NCBI GenBank assembly: GCA_900317515.1
Contig: ONHA01000008.1
Coordinates: 1-64,000 of the forward strand
Length of the DNA stretch: 64,000 nt
Reading direction: 5' to 3'
Source of the DNA: an uncultured Eubacteriales bacterium
GTDB lineage: Bacteria > Bacillota > Clostridia > Lachnospirales > Lachnospiraceae
Positions within the stretch are counted from its first letter, which is position 1, and each line of letters starts with the position of its first letter. Position numbers and translations under genes: made by a program. The notes beneath the pieces are model-generated. The model saw only the letters and a list, made by a program, of their open reading frames with translations. It made no database searches and was not told the origin of the DNA. Below are positions 1-7,621 of this stretch, one piece after another.

Positions 1-162
1 GAGTTTTTTGAACCAAGAGGGTATCAGCTGTGCGGAGATCCTCTGTTCGTCGGCGAAGGGGAAACGAATATTTGGGAACTTGGAGAAAACAGATACCTGG
101 AATGGAAGAGGTGGAAGAATCAAGTAGATGAAATGAGAGAGAAAACAACATTTTTCAGCTGA
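1..162 (+). CDS. C-terminal end of an unidentified protein (partial)
   Basis: The reading frame is open from the first base and ends at TGA, giving 53 residues of a protein that begins outside the window. The visible part includes the stretches CGDPLFVGEGE and LEWKRWKNQVDEMR, which look like genuine protein with a charged, helical C-terminus. I do not recognise the family. It may itself be a fragment, because the next frame downstream is a decayed gene remnant and overlaps its end. Confidence 0.35.
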   Translation, partial: EFFEPRGYQLCGDPLFVGEGETNIWELGENRYLEWKRWKNQVDEMREKTTFFS

Positions 163-494
163 TTGACGTTGCTGTCTGGTATATTATCAAGAATATCCGT
201 TGGCGGGTTGAAATGGAGGGCGACGGGATCCATCGGAAGGAGATCCCTGAAATTCCGGTCGATGCGATGCGAGAAGCTGTGATTAACAGTTTCGCCCACG
301 CCCGCTATGATCTTCCTGTTCAGCACGAAATTGACATCTTTTCCGACAGGATCAGCATTGTGAATCCCGGATCGTTTGCGAAAATCAAAGGGAATGTCGC
401 AGGAAGACCTGGCAGGGAAGATCAGGGTGTACTGCCTGTGCCAGGCCGTGATGATCTGAGGCCTGGGCGGGTGCACACCGCCCGGGCCTCTTAA
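132..494 (+). pseudogene. Remnant of an AlbA/RecG-like ATP-binding protein
   Basis: Beyond a stop at about position 131 the frame reads a recognisable middle piece of the AlbA_2/HATPase_c_4 'putative DNA binding / ATP-binding' family: IPEIPVDAMREAVINSFAHARY followed by EIDIFSDRISIVNPGSF, corresponding to the conserved REAxxNAxxHRDY and ExFxDRIEIxNPG blocks. There is no ribosome binding site and no N-terminal AlbA domain, and after about position 390 the frame loses family resemblance and runs into a hairpin. It is a truncated, non-functional relic. The family call is from motif memory. Confidence 0.55.
459..489. terminator. GC-rich hairpin between convergent genes
   Basis: Two 12-base arms (AGGCCTGGGCGG and its complement with one G-T pair) surround a 7-base loop. 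The position between a plus-strand remnant and the minus-strand membrane protein suits a bidirectional terminator, but there is no clear T-run. Confidence 0.4.
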
Positions 495-880
495 TATCTG
501 CGGCTCAGAACCTGGTAGATGATAAAATACAGCAGGGCTATCCCGCACATGGCAAGGAGGCAGCCATAGCCGTACGGCTTATAGCCGAGCGCCAGCAGAA
601 TGATTCCACCAGCCCCCAGCCCGCAGAGCACAATGTTCAGCGTCATGCTCCGGGATTTATCCGCTATATAATGAAGGCGCTCGTCCTGATTGGATATCTC
701 CATCTGTTTTGCGTATTCCGGATCTCTGTATACCCTAAGGCCGCTGAGACCGTAGGCGATGAGTCCGCCTCCTGCCGCGCTGAATATAATCGGATTCAGC
801 CCCAGCGCGGGCAGTATCAGAAACACGACGGCGATTATGATGATAAGAATATAGAACGGCTTCGGATTCTTTTTTATCAT
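491..880 (-). CDS. Small integral membrane protein paired with XRE regulator
   Basis: A 129-residue protein with four likely membrane helices (about residues 8-25, 28-46, 80-98 and 103-124) arranged as two hairpins around a hydrophilic segment (YRDPEYAKQMEISNQDERLHY). The start codon overlaps the stop of the upstream regulator gene (ATGA), so the two are translationally coupled. Two-gene units of a short HTH protein plus a small multi-helix membrane protein are very common in Firmicutes, but the role is unknown. No enzymatic motif is visible. Confidence 0.75.
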   Translation of the reverse strand: MIKKNPKPFYILIIIIAVVFLILPALGLNPIIFSAAGGGLIAYGLSGLRVYRDPEYAKQMEISNQDERLHYIADKSRSMTLNIVLCGLGAGGIILLALGYKPYGYGCLLAMCGIALLYFIIYQVLSRRY

Positions 881-1080
881 GGCTCATCCTCCCCATAGAT
901 AAATATATCTTCGATGTGCATGTCAAACATTCTCGCAAGTTTAAAGGCGAGTATGATCGAGGGATTGTATCGGCCTCCCTCCAACGAGATGATTGTCTGC
1001 CGCGTGACACCCAGAAGGTCGGCCAGATCCTGCTGGGTCATATGGCGGTTCTTGCGCAGCTCTGCGATACGGTTTTTCAT
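877..1080 (-). CDS. XRE-family transcriptional regulator (short HTH protein)
   Basis: A 67-residue single-domain Cro/CI-type HTH protein: the helix-turn-helix is MTQQDLADLLGVTRQTIISLE, followed by the family-typical 'YNPSIILAFKLARMFDMHIEDIF' pattern. It probably represses its own promoter, because two near-identical palindromes (arms GTAAAGC/GCTTTAC) overlap the -35 box and the expected transcription start. It forms an operon with the membrane protein that follows, with a 4-nt overlap. Confidence 0.9.
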   Translation of the reverse strand: MKNRIAELRKNRHMTQQDLADLLGVTRQTIISLEGGRYNPSIILAFKLARMFDMHIEDIFIYGEDEP

Positions 1081-1096
1081 GAGGTCCTCCGAACAG

Positions 1097-1159
1097 GTAA
1101 AGCTTGCTTTACATTTTTAGTATAGTATACGGAGAGGGGAAATGTCAAGCTTGCTTTAC
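1097..1159 (-). promoter_or_regulatory. Promoter with two palindromic operators for the XRE operon
   Basis: Read on the minus strand: TTGACA (1148-1143), an 18-bp spacer, TATACT (1124-1119). The palindrome GTAAAGC-2 nt-GCTTTAC lies at 1097-1112 over the expected start point. A copy with one changed base (GCTTGAC) lies at 1144-1159 over the -35 box. This is the arrangement expected of an autoregulated XRE operon. Confidence 0.7.
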
Positions 1160-1175
1160 ATATATCTGAATCATT

Positions 1176-2972
1176 TTACAGACACTTGCCCTCCAGCATC
1201 TTCCTCAAGGTGTTCCGGTCCATCTTGTACTGCTCCATCAGGGTCCTGGCGTAACTCTGGAAGGCCCGGCACATGAGGGGATGGTTGAAGCCGAAGGAGA
1301 GCTCGGGTCTCTTCGCGTGGACGATGCCCGCCATGTCGCCGGCGATCATCAGCTTCATATTGGGAAACGGCGTCTCCGGCAGCGCATAGAACCGGAAGGC
1401 GGGATATTCTTCGGAGAGCCGGATGATGTTTCGAAGGTGCTGCGCATACTTCTCAGGCGTATAGAAGAGCTCCCTGATTCCGCTTAACTGCTCGACCCGG
1501 ACTTTCCCGGAAAACAGATCTTCATCATCGGCAAGGGTGACACACTCGTTCACCTTTGCTTTTTTTAACCGAAAGAGCAGCGCATCATGAAGCGTTTTCC
1601 ATTCCGCATAAAGCTGCGGCTCATCAAACGAACGCGCCAGCTCCTCCGGCATGGTCGCCACGGAAAGCCCGCTCCGGATAAACGTGATATCGGAATCGCC
1701 TTCGTAAACGGAAACGGCGGGAACCTTGAGGAGCGGAGCCGCGGCTTCCAGCATGCTGTCGTATCCGGACCGGCATACGTCGAGGATCTGCGGATCCGTA
1801 TAGTAATGGTAGACGCCCTGTGCCTCTGTTCCGATGGGATGGAAGGCCTCGATGCAGGCCTTTCCCGGGGAGAGGAAAATGGTGTGGGAAAACCGCGGGT
1901 TGCGCTTCCGGGTGCTGTACCAGGATTCCACCATGCCGGACATATAGAGCGGGAGCCAGCTTCTGATTGCGTCTGTCATTTCCGCAAGATCACGGTCCAC
2001 ATTGTGGATGATCCGGATCCTTGTTCCGTTTTTGACGCAGGCGCTCATGAGGGAAGCCCAGCGCATGAGGAAACCTCTGTCGCCGGTCATCCATGACTGG
2101 TCCTCATCCGAATAGAGCAGAAGGAGCCCGGCATTTTCTCTCCACGCATCAAAAAGAAACCGGAGAACTGCGCTGCGGATTCCCTCCGTTCCGAAATATT
2201 CGGTCTGTTTTGACTGTGTGATGTCTTCCGTCACCACAGCTTCCGGTGACGGAAGCGGCGGGTGGGCCCCGACGGAATAGGAGTCAAAGAACCCGAGGAG
2301 GCTCTCCGCAATGCCGGCCTCCCGGTCGCCGCTGTGCCCGTCATCAAACAGCCACCCATGGAGGGCTGCATCGTCGGCCATGTCGGGGGGAATATCCATG
2401 AGCCTTGCAAGGCCTGTGAGCTTTCCTGTGGCTTTTGCCCTTTCGTACAGGACGGTGGTGATGCTTGATGGCACATCGGACCCGGGCACAGGGGTGCGGA
2501 CGCCGGTCCGGAAGCGGCTGATCATGGACACATCCATGTGAATCGCATGACTAAGCCGGGTGTTGGACAGGTCCGTCAGCTTCATCACCGCATCGAGGCG
2601 CTCCCCGAAGAAGCGATAGACTGTCTTCGGCTTTCGCGTGCTCCCGGGACGCGGCCCTGATGCGGGGGCCTTTTTTTCATTTTCCGCCTCTCCTTCATAG
2701 AGCCAGTCCCTGATCTTGTCCGTGATCTCCTCCGCGGAACCGCCCGGATCCGCGCCGACATATCCGCAGAGCTTCCCAAGCTCATTTCGATTGTCTGCAT
2801 AGAGATAGAGTCCCGTGACCAGTTTTCGAATTGTCGGGCTGTGCTTTTCGGGAGTCCTCCCGGAGCTTCTTAAGCGGCTGATATTGGTCCGGTCAAAACC
2901 GGCCAGCTTCGCCACCTGGCCGTTTTTTGCCTCCAGGTTTTCGAACAGTTCATTGATCCTTTCAGTAACCAT
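1176..2972 (-). CDS. Large protein with two N-terminal HTH-like domains, unknown C-terminal domain
   Basis: About 598 residues. The N-terminus holds two HTH-like repeats: one around residues 15-40 (NGQVAKLAGFDRTNISRLRSSGRTP) and one around 125-155 (NTRLSHAIHMDVSMISRFRTGVRTP). The parallel wording 'IS-R-R-SGRTP / IS-R-RTGVRTP' indicates an internal duplication. The remaining 400 residues contain a globular region with 'YFGTEGIRSAVLRFL' and 'IIHNVDRDLAEM' but no motif I can name. I chose the ATG at 2972 because AGGAGGT sits 7 nt upstream; the longer GTG start would overlap that site. Probably a regulator or sensor; function unknown. Confidence 0.7.
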   Translation of the reverse strand: MVTERINELFENLEAKNGQVAKLAGFDRTNISRLRSSGRTPEKHSPTIRKLVTGLYLYADNRNELGKLCGYVGADPGGSAEEITDKIRDWLYEGEAENEKKAPASGPRPGSTRKPKTVYRFFGERLDAVMKLTDLSNTRLSHAIHMDVSMISRFRTGVRTPVPGSDVPSSITTVLYERAKATGKLTGLARLMDIPPDMADDAALHGWLFDDGHSGDREAGIAESLLGFFDSYSVGAHPPLPSPEAVVTEDITQSKQTEYFGTEGIRSAVLRFLFDAWRENAGLLLLYSDEDQSWMTGDRGFLMRWASLMSACVKNGTRIRIIHNVDRDLAEMTDAIRSWLPLYMSGMVESWYSTRKRNPRFSHTIFLSPGKACIEAFHPIGTEAQGVYHYYTDPQILDVCRSGYDSMLEAAAPLLKVPAVSVYEGDSDITFIRSGLSVATMPEELARSFDEPQLYAEWKTLHDALLFRLKKAKVNECVTLADDEDLFSGKVRVEQLSGIRELFYTPEKYAQHLRNIIRLSEEYPAFRFYALPETPFPNMKLMIAGDMAGIVHAKRPELSFGFNHPLMCRAFQSYARTLMEQYKMDRNTLRKMLEGKCL

Positions 2973-3007
2973 AAAGAGCACCTCCTTCCTTCAGAATACC
3001 ATAAAAG

Positions 3008-3047
3008 TGTGACAAGTAAAATGTGCATTGCAAAATTTTCTGTCACA
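3008..3047. repeat. Inverted repeat, possible operator
   Basis: TGTGACA (3008-3014) and TGTCACA (3041-3047) form an inverted pair in the region between the two-HTH gene and the zinc-ribbon gene. The two-HTH protein is an obvious candidate ligand, but that is only inference. Confidence 0.3.
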
Positions 3048-3071
3048 TACCCGGACTGGGATGAAACCGGG

Positions 3072-3077
3072 TATAAT
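3072..3077 (+). promoter_or_regulatory. Possible -10 box for the zinc-ribbon gene
   Basis: A perfect TATAAT occurs about 150 nt upstream of the zinc-ribbon gene. No good -35 hexamer is found 16-18 bp further upstream, so the promoter is weakly supported or needs an activator. Confidence 0.3.
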
Positions 3078-3144
3078 TTCCTTAAATGTCACTGATTGAC
3101 CGGATCGATTCGGAAAGAAAAGAGAGGGCGGCAAAAGCGTCAGC

Positions 3145-3195
3145 GGGGATGCAAAGTTCTGCCGTTACTGCGGAAAAGCACTTCCTGCGGCCGAA
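3145..3195 (+). pseudogene. Fossil half zinc-ribbon
   Basis: The frame reads GDAKFCRYCGKALPAA, the second knuckle of a typical 'zinc_ribbon_2' N-terminus, without a preceding CPNCG knuckle or a start codon. The intact zinc-ribbon gene begins 30 nt later in another frame. This looks like the remnant of an earlier, related gene. Confidence 0.4.
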
Positions 3196-3224
3196 AAGAT
3201 TAACATAATGAAAGGAGAATCGAT

Positions 3225-4001
3225 ATGTTTTGTCCGAATTGCGGGGCGCAGATCCCGGATGACAGCGGTTTTTGCGAAAAATGCGGATGCCGGATCGAAA
3301 GGGTGATTGAACGAAAGGAAAAGCCGGTCAGAAAACCCGGGAGTAAAAGAACGGAACCCGTGCCCGAAAGGAAGGTCTCCGAGAACATTTATCTCTGCCC
3401 CGACGGCAAATACCGCTGGGTCTATGAAGTCGAGATGCTGAAGAACCCGACGATCCTCTTTACGGTTCTCAAAGTCATGCTTCTGTCCTTCGGCATCGTT
3501 CTGGCTTTTCTGGGAGTGATCAGTCTGATCGGAGGTGATTACCGATACTGGGACGCCGGTGATGTCCTTTCATTTTTCAAAGTGTTCCTGATCCTCCTTC
3601 TCGTGATGCTGGTGATCAGCGTCATCGCCTACCTGATCGTTGCGGCCATGCACGGCTGGACCTACCAGGTTCTCTATACCATGGACGAAAAGGGCGTGGA
3701 GCTTAAGGAGATGCGTAAGGATTTCGGGAAAGCCGAGGCTCTCGGCTGGCTGGCAGCGGCGGTCGGTGAGGCTGTAGGAAATATGAGCATGATGGGGGCA
3801 GGCGTCCTTGCGGCGACAAGAGACAGCTCTATGTCCGTGTTCCGGGACGTGCGTAAGGTGAAGGCCGTCCGCCGCCGGCATGTGATCTACGTGAACCAGG
3901 TGCTGGAGCACAACCAGGTCTACGCGGAGGATGCGGATTTTGATTTTGTATTGAATTATATCTGTGAGCATGTGCCGAAGACGGCAAAGATTATCAGGTA
4001 A
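3225..4001 (+). CDS. Zinc-ribbon membrane protein, unknown function
   Basis: 258 residues. Residues 3-22 form a complete zinc ribbon (CPNCG...CEKCGCRI). A basic, proline-rich linker follows. Two membrane helices lie at about residues 84-106 and 120-143, and a cytoplasmic C-terminal domain carries GMSMM/GAGVLAATRD and a basic stretch VRKVKAVRRRHVIYV. The start is set by GAAAGGAG seven nt before ATG. Such proteins are common in Clostridia and have no assigned function. It is a single-gene unit closed by an 11-bp hairpin. Confidence 0.8.
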   Translation: MFCPNCGAQIPDDSGFCEKCGCRIERVIERKEKPVRKPGSKRTEPVPERKVSENIYLCPDGKYRWVYEVEMLKNPTILFTVLKVMLLSFGIVLAFLGVISLIGGDYRYWDAGDVLSFFKVFLILLLVMLVISVIAYLIVAAMHGWTYQVLYTMDEKGVELKEMRKDFGKAEALGWLAAAVGEAVGNMSMMGAGVLAATRDSSMSVFRDVRKVKAVRRRHVIYVNQVLEHNQVYAEDADFDFVLNYICEHVPKTAKIIR

Positions 4002-4012
4002 AAGATGTCTTC

Positions 4013-4045
4013 AGGAAGGCCGGGTGATTGAAATCCGGCCTTCCT
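4013..4045 (+). terminator. Hairpin after zinc-ribbon gene
   Basis: Eleven-base arms (AGGAAGGCCGG and complement) enclose an 11-nt loop. The run after the stem is only weakly T-rich (TGTGTT), so termination may be imperfect. Confidence 0.6.
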
Positions 4046-4114
4046 TGTGTTAGGATGTTTTAAGCGGCGCCGTAAGCGCGGCGCTCATGAAAATGAAAAA
4101 CAAGGAGATTGCGT

Positions 4115-4852
4115 ATGCTTACGAAAGCATTGACACACTATAGCTCTTCCCTCGGGAAGGACATGAACATGATGATCTACGGCCACGGCGGCGTTCCGTT
4201 TCTGGCATTTCCGACGCAGGACGGCCTGTGCCGCCAGTTCGAGGACTTCGGCGTGATCCGTGAAATCAGCGATTATCTCGAGGAGGGCCGTATCCAGCTC
4301 TTCGTCGTGGACACGGTGGATCTGGAGAGCTGGTCCCAGAAGGACGGCATTAAGGAGTGGCGCGCCGCCAGACAGGAGCAGTATTTCCACTATATCGTGG
4401 ATGAGGTGATTCCGCTCATGCGTGCGGAAAATGACAGCCTCCCCTTCACGATGGGGATGAGCATGGGCGCGGACCACGCGGCCATCACCTTCCTGCGCCG
4501 GCCGGATCTTTTCAGGGGCATGCTGGCGCTGTCCGGCGTATACAATGCGGATTATTTCTTCGAGGGCTTCATGAATTCGACGCTCTACGACAACTCTCCG
4601 GAGCGCTTCCTCCCGAATATGCCCAAAGACCACCCCTACATTGAGCTCTACAACCAGAAGAAGATCATCTTCTGCGTGGGACAGGGCGCCTGGGAGGAGG
4701 AGGGTGTGCGTACCCTCCGACGTCTGCAGAATGTATTTGAAAATAAAGGAATCCACGCATGGTGCGATTTCTGGGGCTATGACGTCGCGCATGACTGGCC
4801 CTGGTGGTTCAAGCAGATACGCTATTTCCTGCCCATTCTGCTGAACGACTGA
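4115..4852 (+). CDS. Esterase-family alpha/beta hydrolase
   Basis: 245 residues. The nucleophile elbow GMSMG with Ser lies near residue 118, an acid residue is likely in the strand 'IIFCVGQGAWEEEG', and a His occurs in VAHDWPWW near the C-terminus, giving the usual Ser-Asp/Glu-His order. The family resembles the 'esterase family protein' group. The ATG at 4115 is preceded by AAGGAG at 7 nt; an upstream TTG in the same frame is less likely. It is followed 27 nt later by an ATP-grasp ligase and probably shares its transcript, which hints that the two act on one amide or ester compound. Substrate unknown. Confidence 0.85.
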   Translation: MLTKALTHYSSSLGKDMNMMIYGHGGVPFLAFPTQDGLCRQFEDFGVIREISDYLEEGRIQLFVVDTVDLESWSQKDGIKEWRAARQEQYFHYIVDEVIPLMRAENDSLPFTMGMSMGADHAAITFLRRPDLFRGMLALSGVYNADYFFEGFMNSTLYDNSPERFLPNMPKDHPYIELYNQKKIIFCVGQGAWEEEGVRTLRRLQNVFENKGIHAWCDFWGYDVAHDWPWWFKQIRYFLPILLND

Positions 4853-4879
4853 AAAGGAGAAGTAAAGGAGAAAAGAGCC

Positions 4880-6061
4880 ATGAATTATATATTTATCTCA
4901 CCCAATTTCCCGCACACCTACTGGCAGTTCTGCGACTGCCTGCACAGAAACGGGATCAACGTGCTGGGGATCGGCGACGCACCCTACGACGGGCTCGAGG
5001 CGCCGCTTAAGGCCGCGCTGACGGAGTATTACCGCGTGGACAGCCTGGAGGATTACGATCAGGTTTACCGGGCGGTGGCATTTTTTGCATTCAAATACGG
5101 AAAAATAGACTGGATCGAATCCATGAACGAGTACTGGCTGGAGCAGGACGCCCGCCTTCGCACGGATTTCAACGTGACGACGGGCATCCGGTCGGACCGC
5201 ATCGGCTTCATCAAGGAAAAGTCCCTGATGAAGAAGATCTACCTTGAGGCGGGGATCCCGACCGCGCGGCAGAGCGTCGTCTCCACGAGGGAGGCGGGCC
5301 GTGCATTTATCGACAAGGTCGGGTATCCCGTGATCGTCAAACCGAACGTCGGCGTCGGCGCGACGGACACATGGAAGCTCACGAATGACAGCGAGTTTGA
5401 CGCATTTTTTGATGCGCTCCCCGAGGTTCCCTACGTGATGGAGGAGTTCATCGAGGGAATCATATGCTCCTACGATGCGATACTGGACTCTAAGTGCGAG
5501 CCGCTCTTTGAGAGCATGACGGTGTGGCCGCCGGTCATGGACATTGTGGTGAAGGACCTTGATCTTAAGTATTACACATGCCCGGAGGTGCCGGAGGGAC
5601 TCCGCAAGCTGGGCCGCCGGACCGTGAAAGCGTTCGGTGTGGACAGAAGGTTCGTGCACCTCGAGTTCTTCCGCCTGACGAAGGCCCGCAAGGGACTGGG
5701 CAAGGTCGGGGACTTTGCCGCGCTGGAGGTCAACATGCGGCCGGCGGGCGGGTACACGCCGGACATGATGAACTTCGCTCACTCGACGAACGTGTATCAG
5801 ATCTATGCGGATATGGTCGCCACGGACGGCCGGCGCGAGCCGGAAGGGCCGGAGCACTTCTACTGCGTCTATGCGAGCCGGAAGGACGGCCACACCTACA
5901 CCCACACCCATGAGGAGATCATGGAGCGGTATGGTGCAGACATGGTGATGCAGGAGGAGATGCCGCCGATGAACTGGCCGCAGATGGGCCGCTATATGTA
6001 CACGGCGAAGCTTAAGGGCTTTGAGGATGCCGAGGCGTTTATCCGGTTTGTGCAGGGGTGA
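4880..6061 (+). CDS. ATP-grasp domain protein (carboxylate-amine ligase-like)
   Basis: 393 residues. After an N-terminal Rossmann-like part (FISPNFPHTYWQFCDCL) comes an ATP-grasp fold: YPVIVKPNVGVGATDTWKL (about 153-171, nucleotide-binding lysine and glycine loop), VMEEFIEG (adenine-binding hinge), and ALEVNMRPAGG with the Mg-binding Glu/Asn. The reaction class is ATP-dependent ligation of a carboxylate to an amine or thiol. It follows the esterase gene with a good AAAGGAG site, suggesting one operon. The gene ends in the first base of a large palindromic element. Substrate unknown. Confidence 0.85.
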   Translation: MNYIFISPNFPHTYWQFCDCLHRNGINVLGIGDAPYDGLEAPLKAALTEYYRVDSLEDYDQVYRAVAFFAFKYGKIDWIESMNEYWLEQDARLRTDFNVTTGIRSDRIGFIKEKSLMKKIYLEAGIPTARQSVVSTREAGRAFIDKVGYPVIVKPNVGVGATDTWKLTNDSEFDAFFDALPEVPYVMEEFIEGIICSYDAILDSKCEPLFESMTVWPPVMDIVVKDLDLKYYTCPEVPEGLRKLGRRTVKAFGVDRRFVHLEFFRLTKARKGLGKVGDFAALEVNMRPAGGYTPDMMNFAHSTNVYQIYADMVATDGRREPEGPEHFYCVYASRKDGHTYTHTHEEIMERYGADMVMQEEMPPMNWPQMGRYMYTAKLKGFEDAEAFIRFVQG

Positions 6062-6143
6062 GGCATAATTTTTGGGCGAAAACGGGGACGATTCTTTTTT
6101 GAACAAAAAAGAATCGTCCCCGTTTTTGTTGAAAATTATGCCT
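6061..6143. repeat. Two-tier palindromic element (GGGGACG family), copy 1
   Basis: Inner arms of 23 nt (6079-6101 and 6104-6126) carry GGGGACGATTC. Outer arms of 12 nt (6061-6072 and 6132-6143, AGGCATAATTTT) also match. The element fills the whole space between the stop codons of two convergent genes and can act as a bidirectional terminator. Related elements occur near 33.2, 36.1 and 45.2 kb. Confidence 0.85.
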
Positions 6144-7168
6144 TAGAGTGTGCTCTGTCCCCAGACCGGCTCACTCTTTACGTAGGTCCAGTGATAGGAG
6201 AAATCGGGCAGCTCGATCCGCTTGTCGAGAAGGAAGGCGGCAAGCTTGCCGATCTCGGAAGAGGCAATCTCGACGGTCGTGAGCGGAGGATCAATGACAG
6301 CGGCCTCGAGCGAGCCGTCGAAGCCGGTAACCATCACGTCTTCCGGGATGGAGAGCCCCATCTTTTTCAGGGCGCTCATCAGGTGAATCGCAAGGAAATC
6401 GTTGGCGCAGGCGAAGGCATCCGGCATGCACGGCATGGCTTCAAGACGTCTGCGCAACCACTCGATATTTCCATAGAGATCGCTGTCCTTCTCCAGAATG
6501 CAGACGTCTTTGTCGACGGTGAGACCTGCATTTTCAAGCGCCGCACAATAACCTTCCCAGCGCTCATAAAAGCTGTTGCAGTGCTCGATGTCGCCGATGA
6601 ATCCGATCCGTTTTGCCCCGCCGGCGATCATCCGGTTGACCAGAGCCTCCTCGCTGGCGATATTTTCCATGGAGACAAAGTCGCATTTGATCGGCAGATG
6701 ATTCGCACGGGCATATCCGTCCACAAAAACCGTCGGTTTGTTCAGCGAAAAGATCATATCGAGATAGTTCTTGTCGAAGAGCTCGATTCCGAGGATGCCG
6801 ACCGTATGCTCCAGATCGAAATTCGGCGGCAGCTGCCTTGCCGCGATCTCACTGGGGGACACTTCAAACATTTTCATGGTGTAACCGGACCGGCTGATCT
6901 GGTCGGTAAAACTGGTGATAAAAAAAGCTCCGAAATTATGACTCAGGAGCTTATGTTGTGTCAGGAGGGCAATCGTTCCGCTCGGTTTTGGTTCAGGTCT
7001 TTCTTCTTCGGTGAAAGAGAAATAGCCGAGCTCCCTGGCCTTCGCAAGAACCAGATTTCTCGTGGTATCCGGCACGGAACCCCTCCCGTTAAAAACCTTG
7101 GAAACCGTATTTCTGGATAAGCCGCAGGCGGCTGCGATTTCCTGCATGGTGACTCGTCTCATCGCCAT
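6143..7168 (-). CDS. LacI-family transcriptional regulator
   Basis: 341 residues. The N-terminal HTH reads MQEIAAACGLSRNTVSKVFNGRG with the following hinge, then a periplasmic-binding-protein-like sensor domain with typical blocks (RIGFIGD, PDAFACANDFLAI, VTGFDGS, PPLTTVEI). It is a sugar-responsive repressor by family. It is transcribed divergently from the GH32-like lipoprotein gene, so it most likely controls that gene. The start ATG lies 11 nt after GGAG. Its own promoter is TTGCCT-17-TATAAT. Confidence 0.92.
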   Translation of the reverse strand: MAMRRVTMQEIAAACGLSRNTVSKVFNGRGSVPDTTRNLVLAKARELGYFSFTEEERPEPKPSGTIALLTQHKLLSHNFGAFFITSFTDQISRSGYTMKMFEVSPSEIAARQLPPNFDLEHTVGILGIELFDKNYLDMIFSLNKPTVFVDGYARANHLPIKCDFVSMENIASEEALVNRMIAGGAKRIGFIGDIEHCNSFYERWEGYCAALENAGLTVDKDVCILEKDSDLYGNIEWLRRRLEAMPCMPDAFACANDFLAIHLMSALKKMGLSIPEDVMVTGFDGSLEAAVIDPPLTTVEIASSEIGKLAAFLLDKRIELPDFSYHWTYVKSEPVWGQSTL

Positions 7169-7218
7169 AAAATAGTATTCTCCATATCTTCGGGATTATT
7201 GATTCTTATATCCCGGCT

Positions 7219-7247
7219 ATTATAACACGGGGATTTTTAAAAGGCAA
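7219..7247 (-). promoter_or_regulatory. Promoter of the LacI gene
   Basis: Read on the minus strand: TTGCCT (7247-7242), a 17-bp spacer, TATAAT (7224-7219), about 50 nt before the start codon. Confidence 0.65.
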
Positions 7248-7354
7248 TTTTTACAAAATGTAAACCGCGGAGACTGGGATGGATGTGAAAACCGACGAAT
7301 CCGGATAGATAAAACGCTTCTTAATTATAAATGCTACATTACGACAATAATAAA

Positions 7355-7383
7355 TTGACAATGCGTAACGATAGTTTTATACT
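7355..7383 (+). promoter_or_regulatory. Promoter of the GH32 locus
   Basis: A near-perfect sigma-A promoter, TTGACA-17 bp-TATACT, giving a leader of about 110 nt before the first small ORF. It lies in the 330-nt gene-free stretch 7169-7497, where I see otherwise only the divergent LacI promoter. I could not identify a convincing LacI operator by eye. Confidence 0.8.
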
Positions 7384-7497
7384 TTAATGTACTCGAAGTT
7401 TACAAGATGCACAGATTGGCGGCGGTGGCACCAAAAGGAAAAATTTTCTTAAATATTGTGCATAAGCCGGTCTGAAAAAGCAAAAGGAGGAATCGGA

Positions 7498-7575
7498 ATG
7501 AAACACATGCTGGAATACGAGAACGCTCTTCCGAAACCGATCAATCTGGTATCGGATACGGTTTACTACTTCTGA
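7498..7575 (+). CDS. Short ORF (25 aa) upstream of the GH32 gene
   Basis: ATG follows a strong AAAAGGAGG site at 6-7 nt and encodes MKHMLEYENALPKPINLVSDTVYYF before TGA. It could be a leader peptide or the surviving first codons of a lost enzyme gene. No hydrophobic segment. Function unknown. Confidence 0.4.
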   Translation: MKHMLEYENALPKPINLVSDTVYYF

Positions 7576-7621
7576 TAACCGGGAAAAACGTTCTTAAGTG
7601 TACACGGAAAGGAGAACGCAA

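Noticed and set aside
3570..3971. Minus-strand His/Asp-rich ORF opposite the zinc-ribbon membrane protein
   Set aside because: Shadow frame with no start site; histidine richness comes from reading GTG/ATG codons in reverse.
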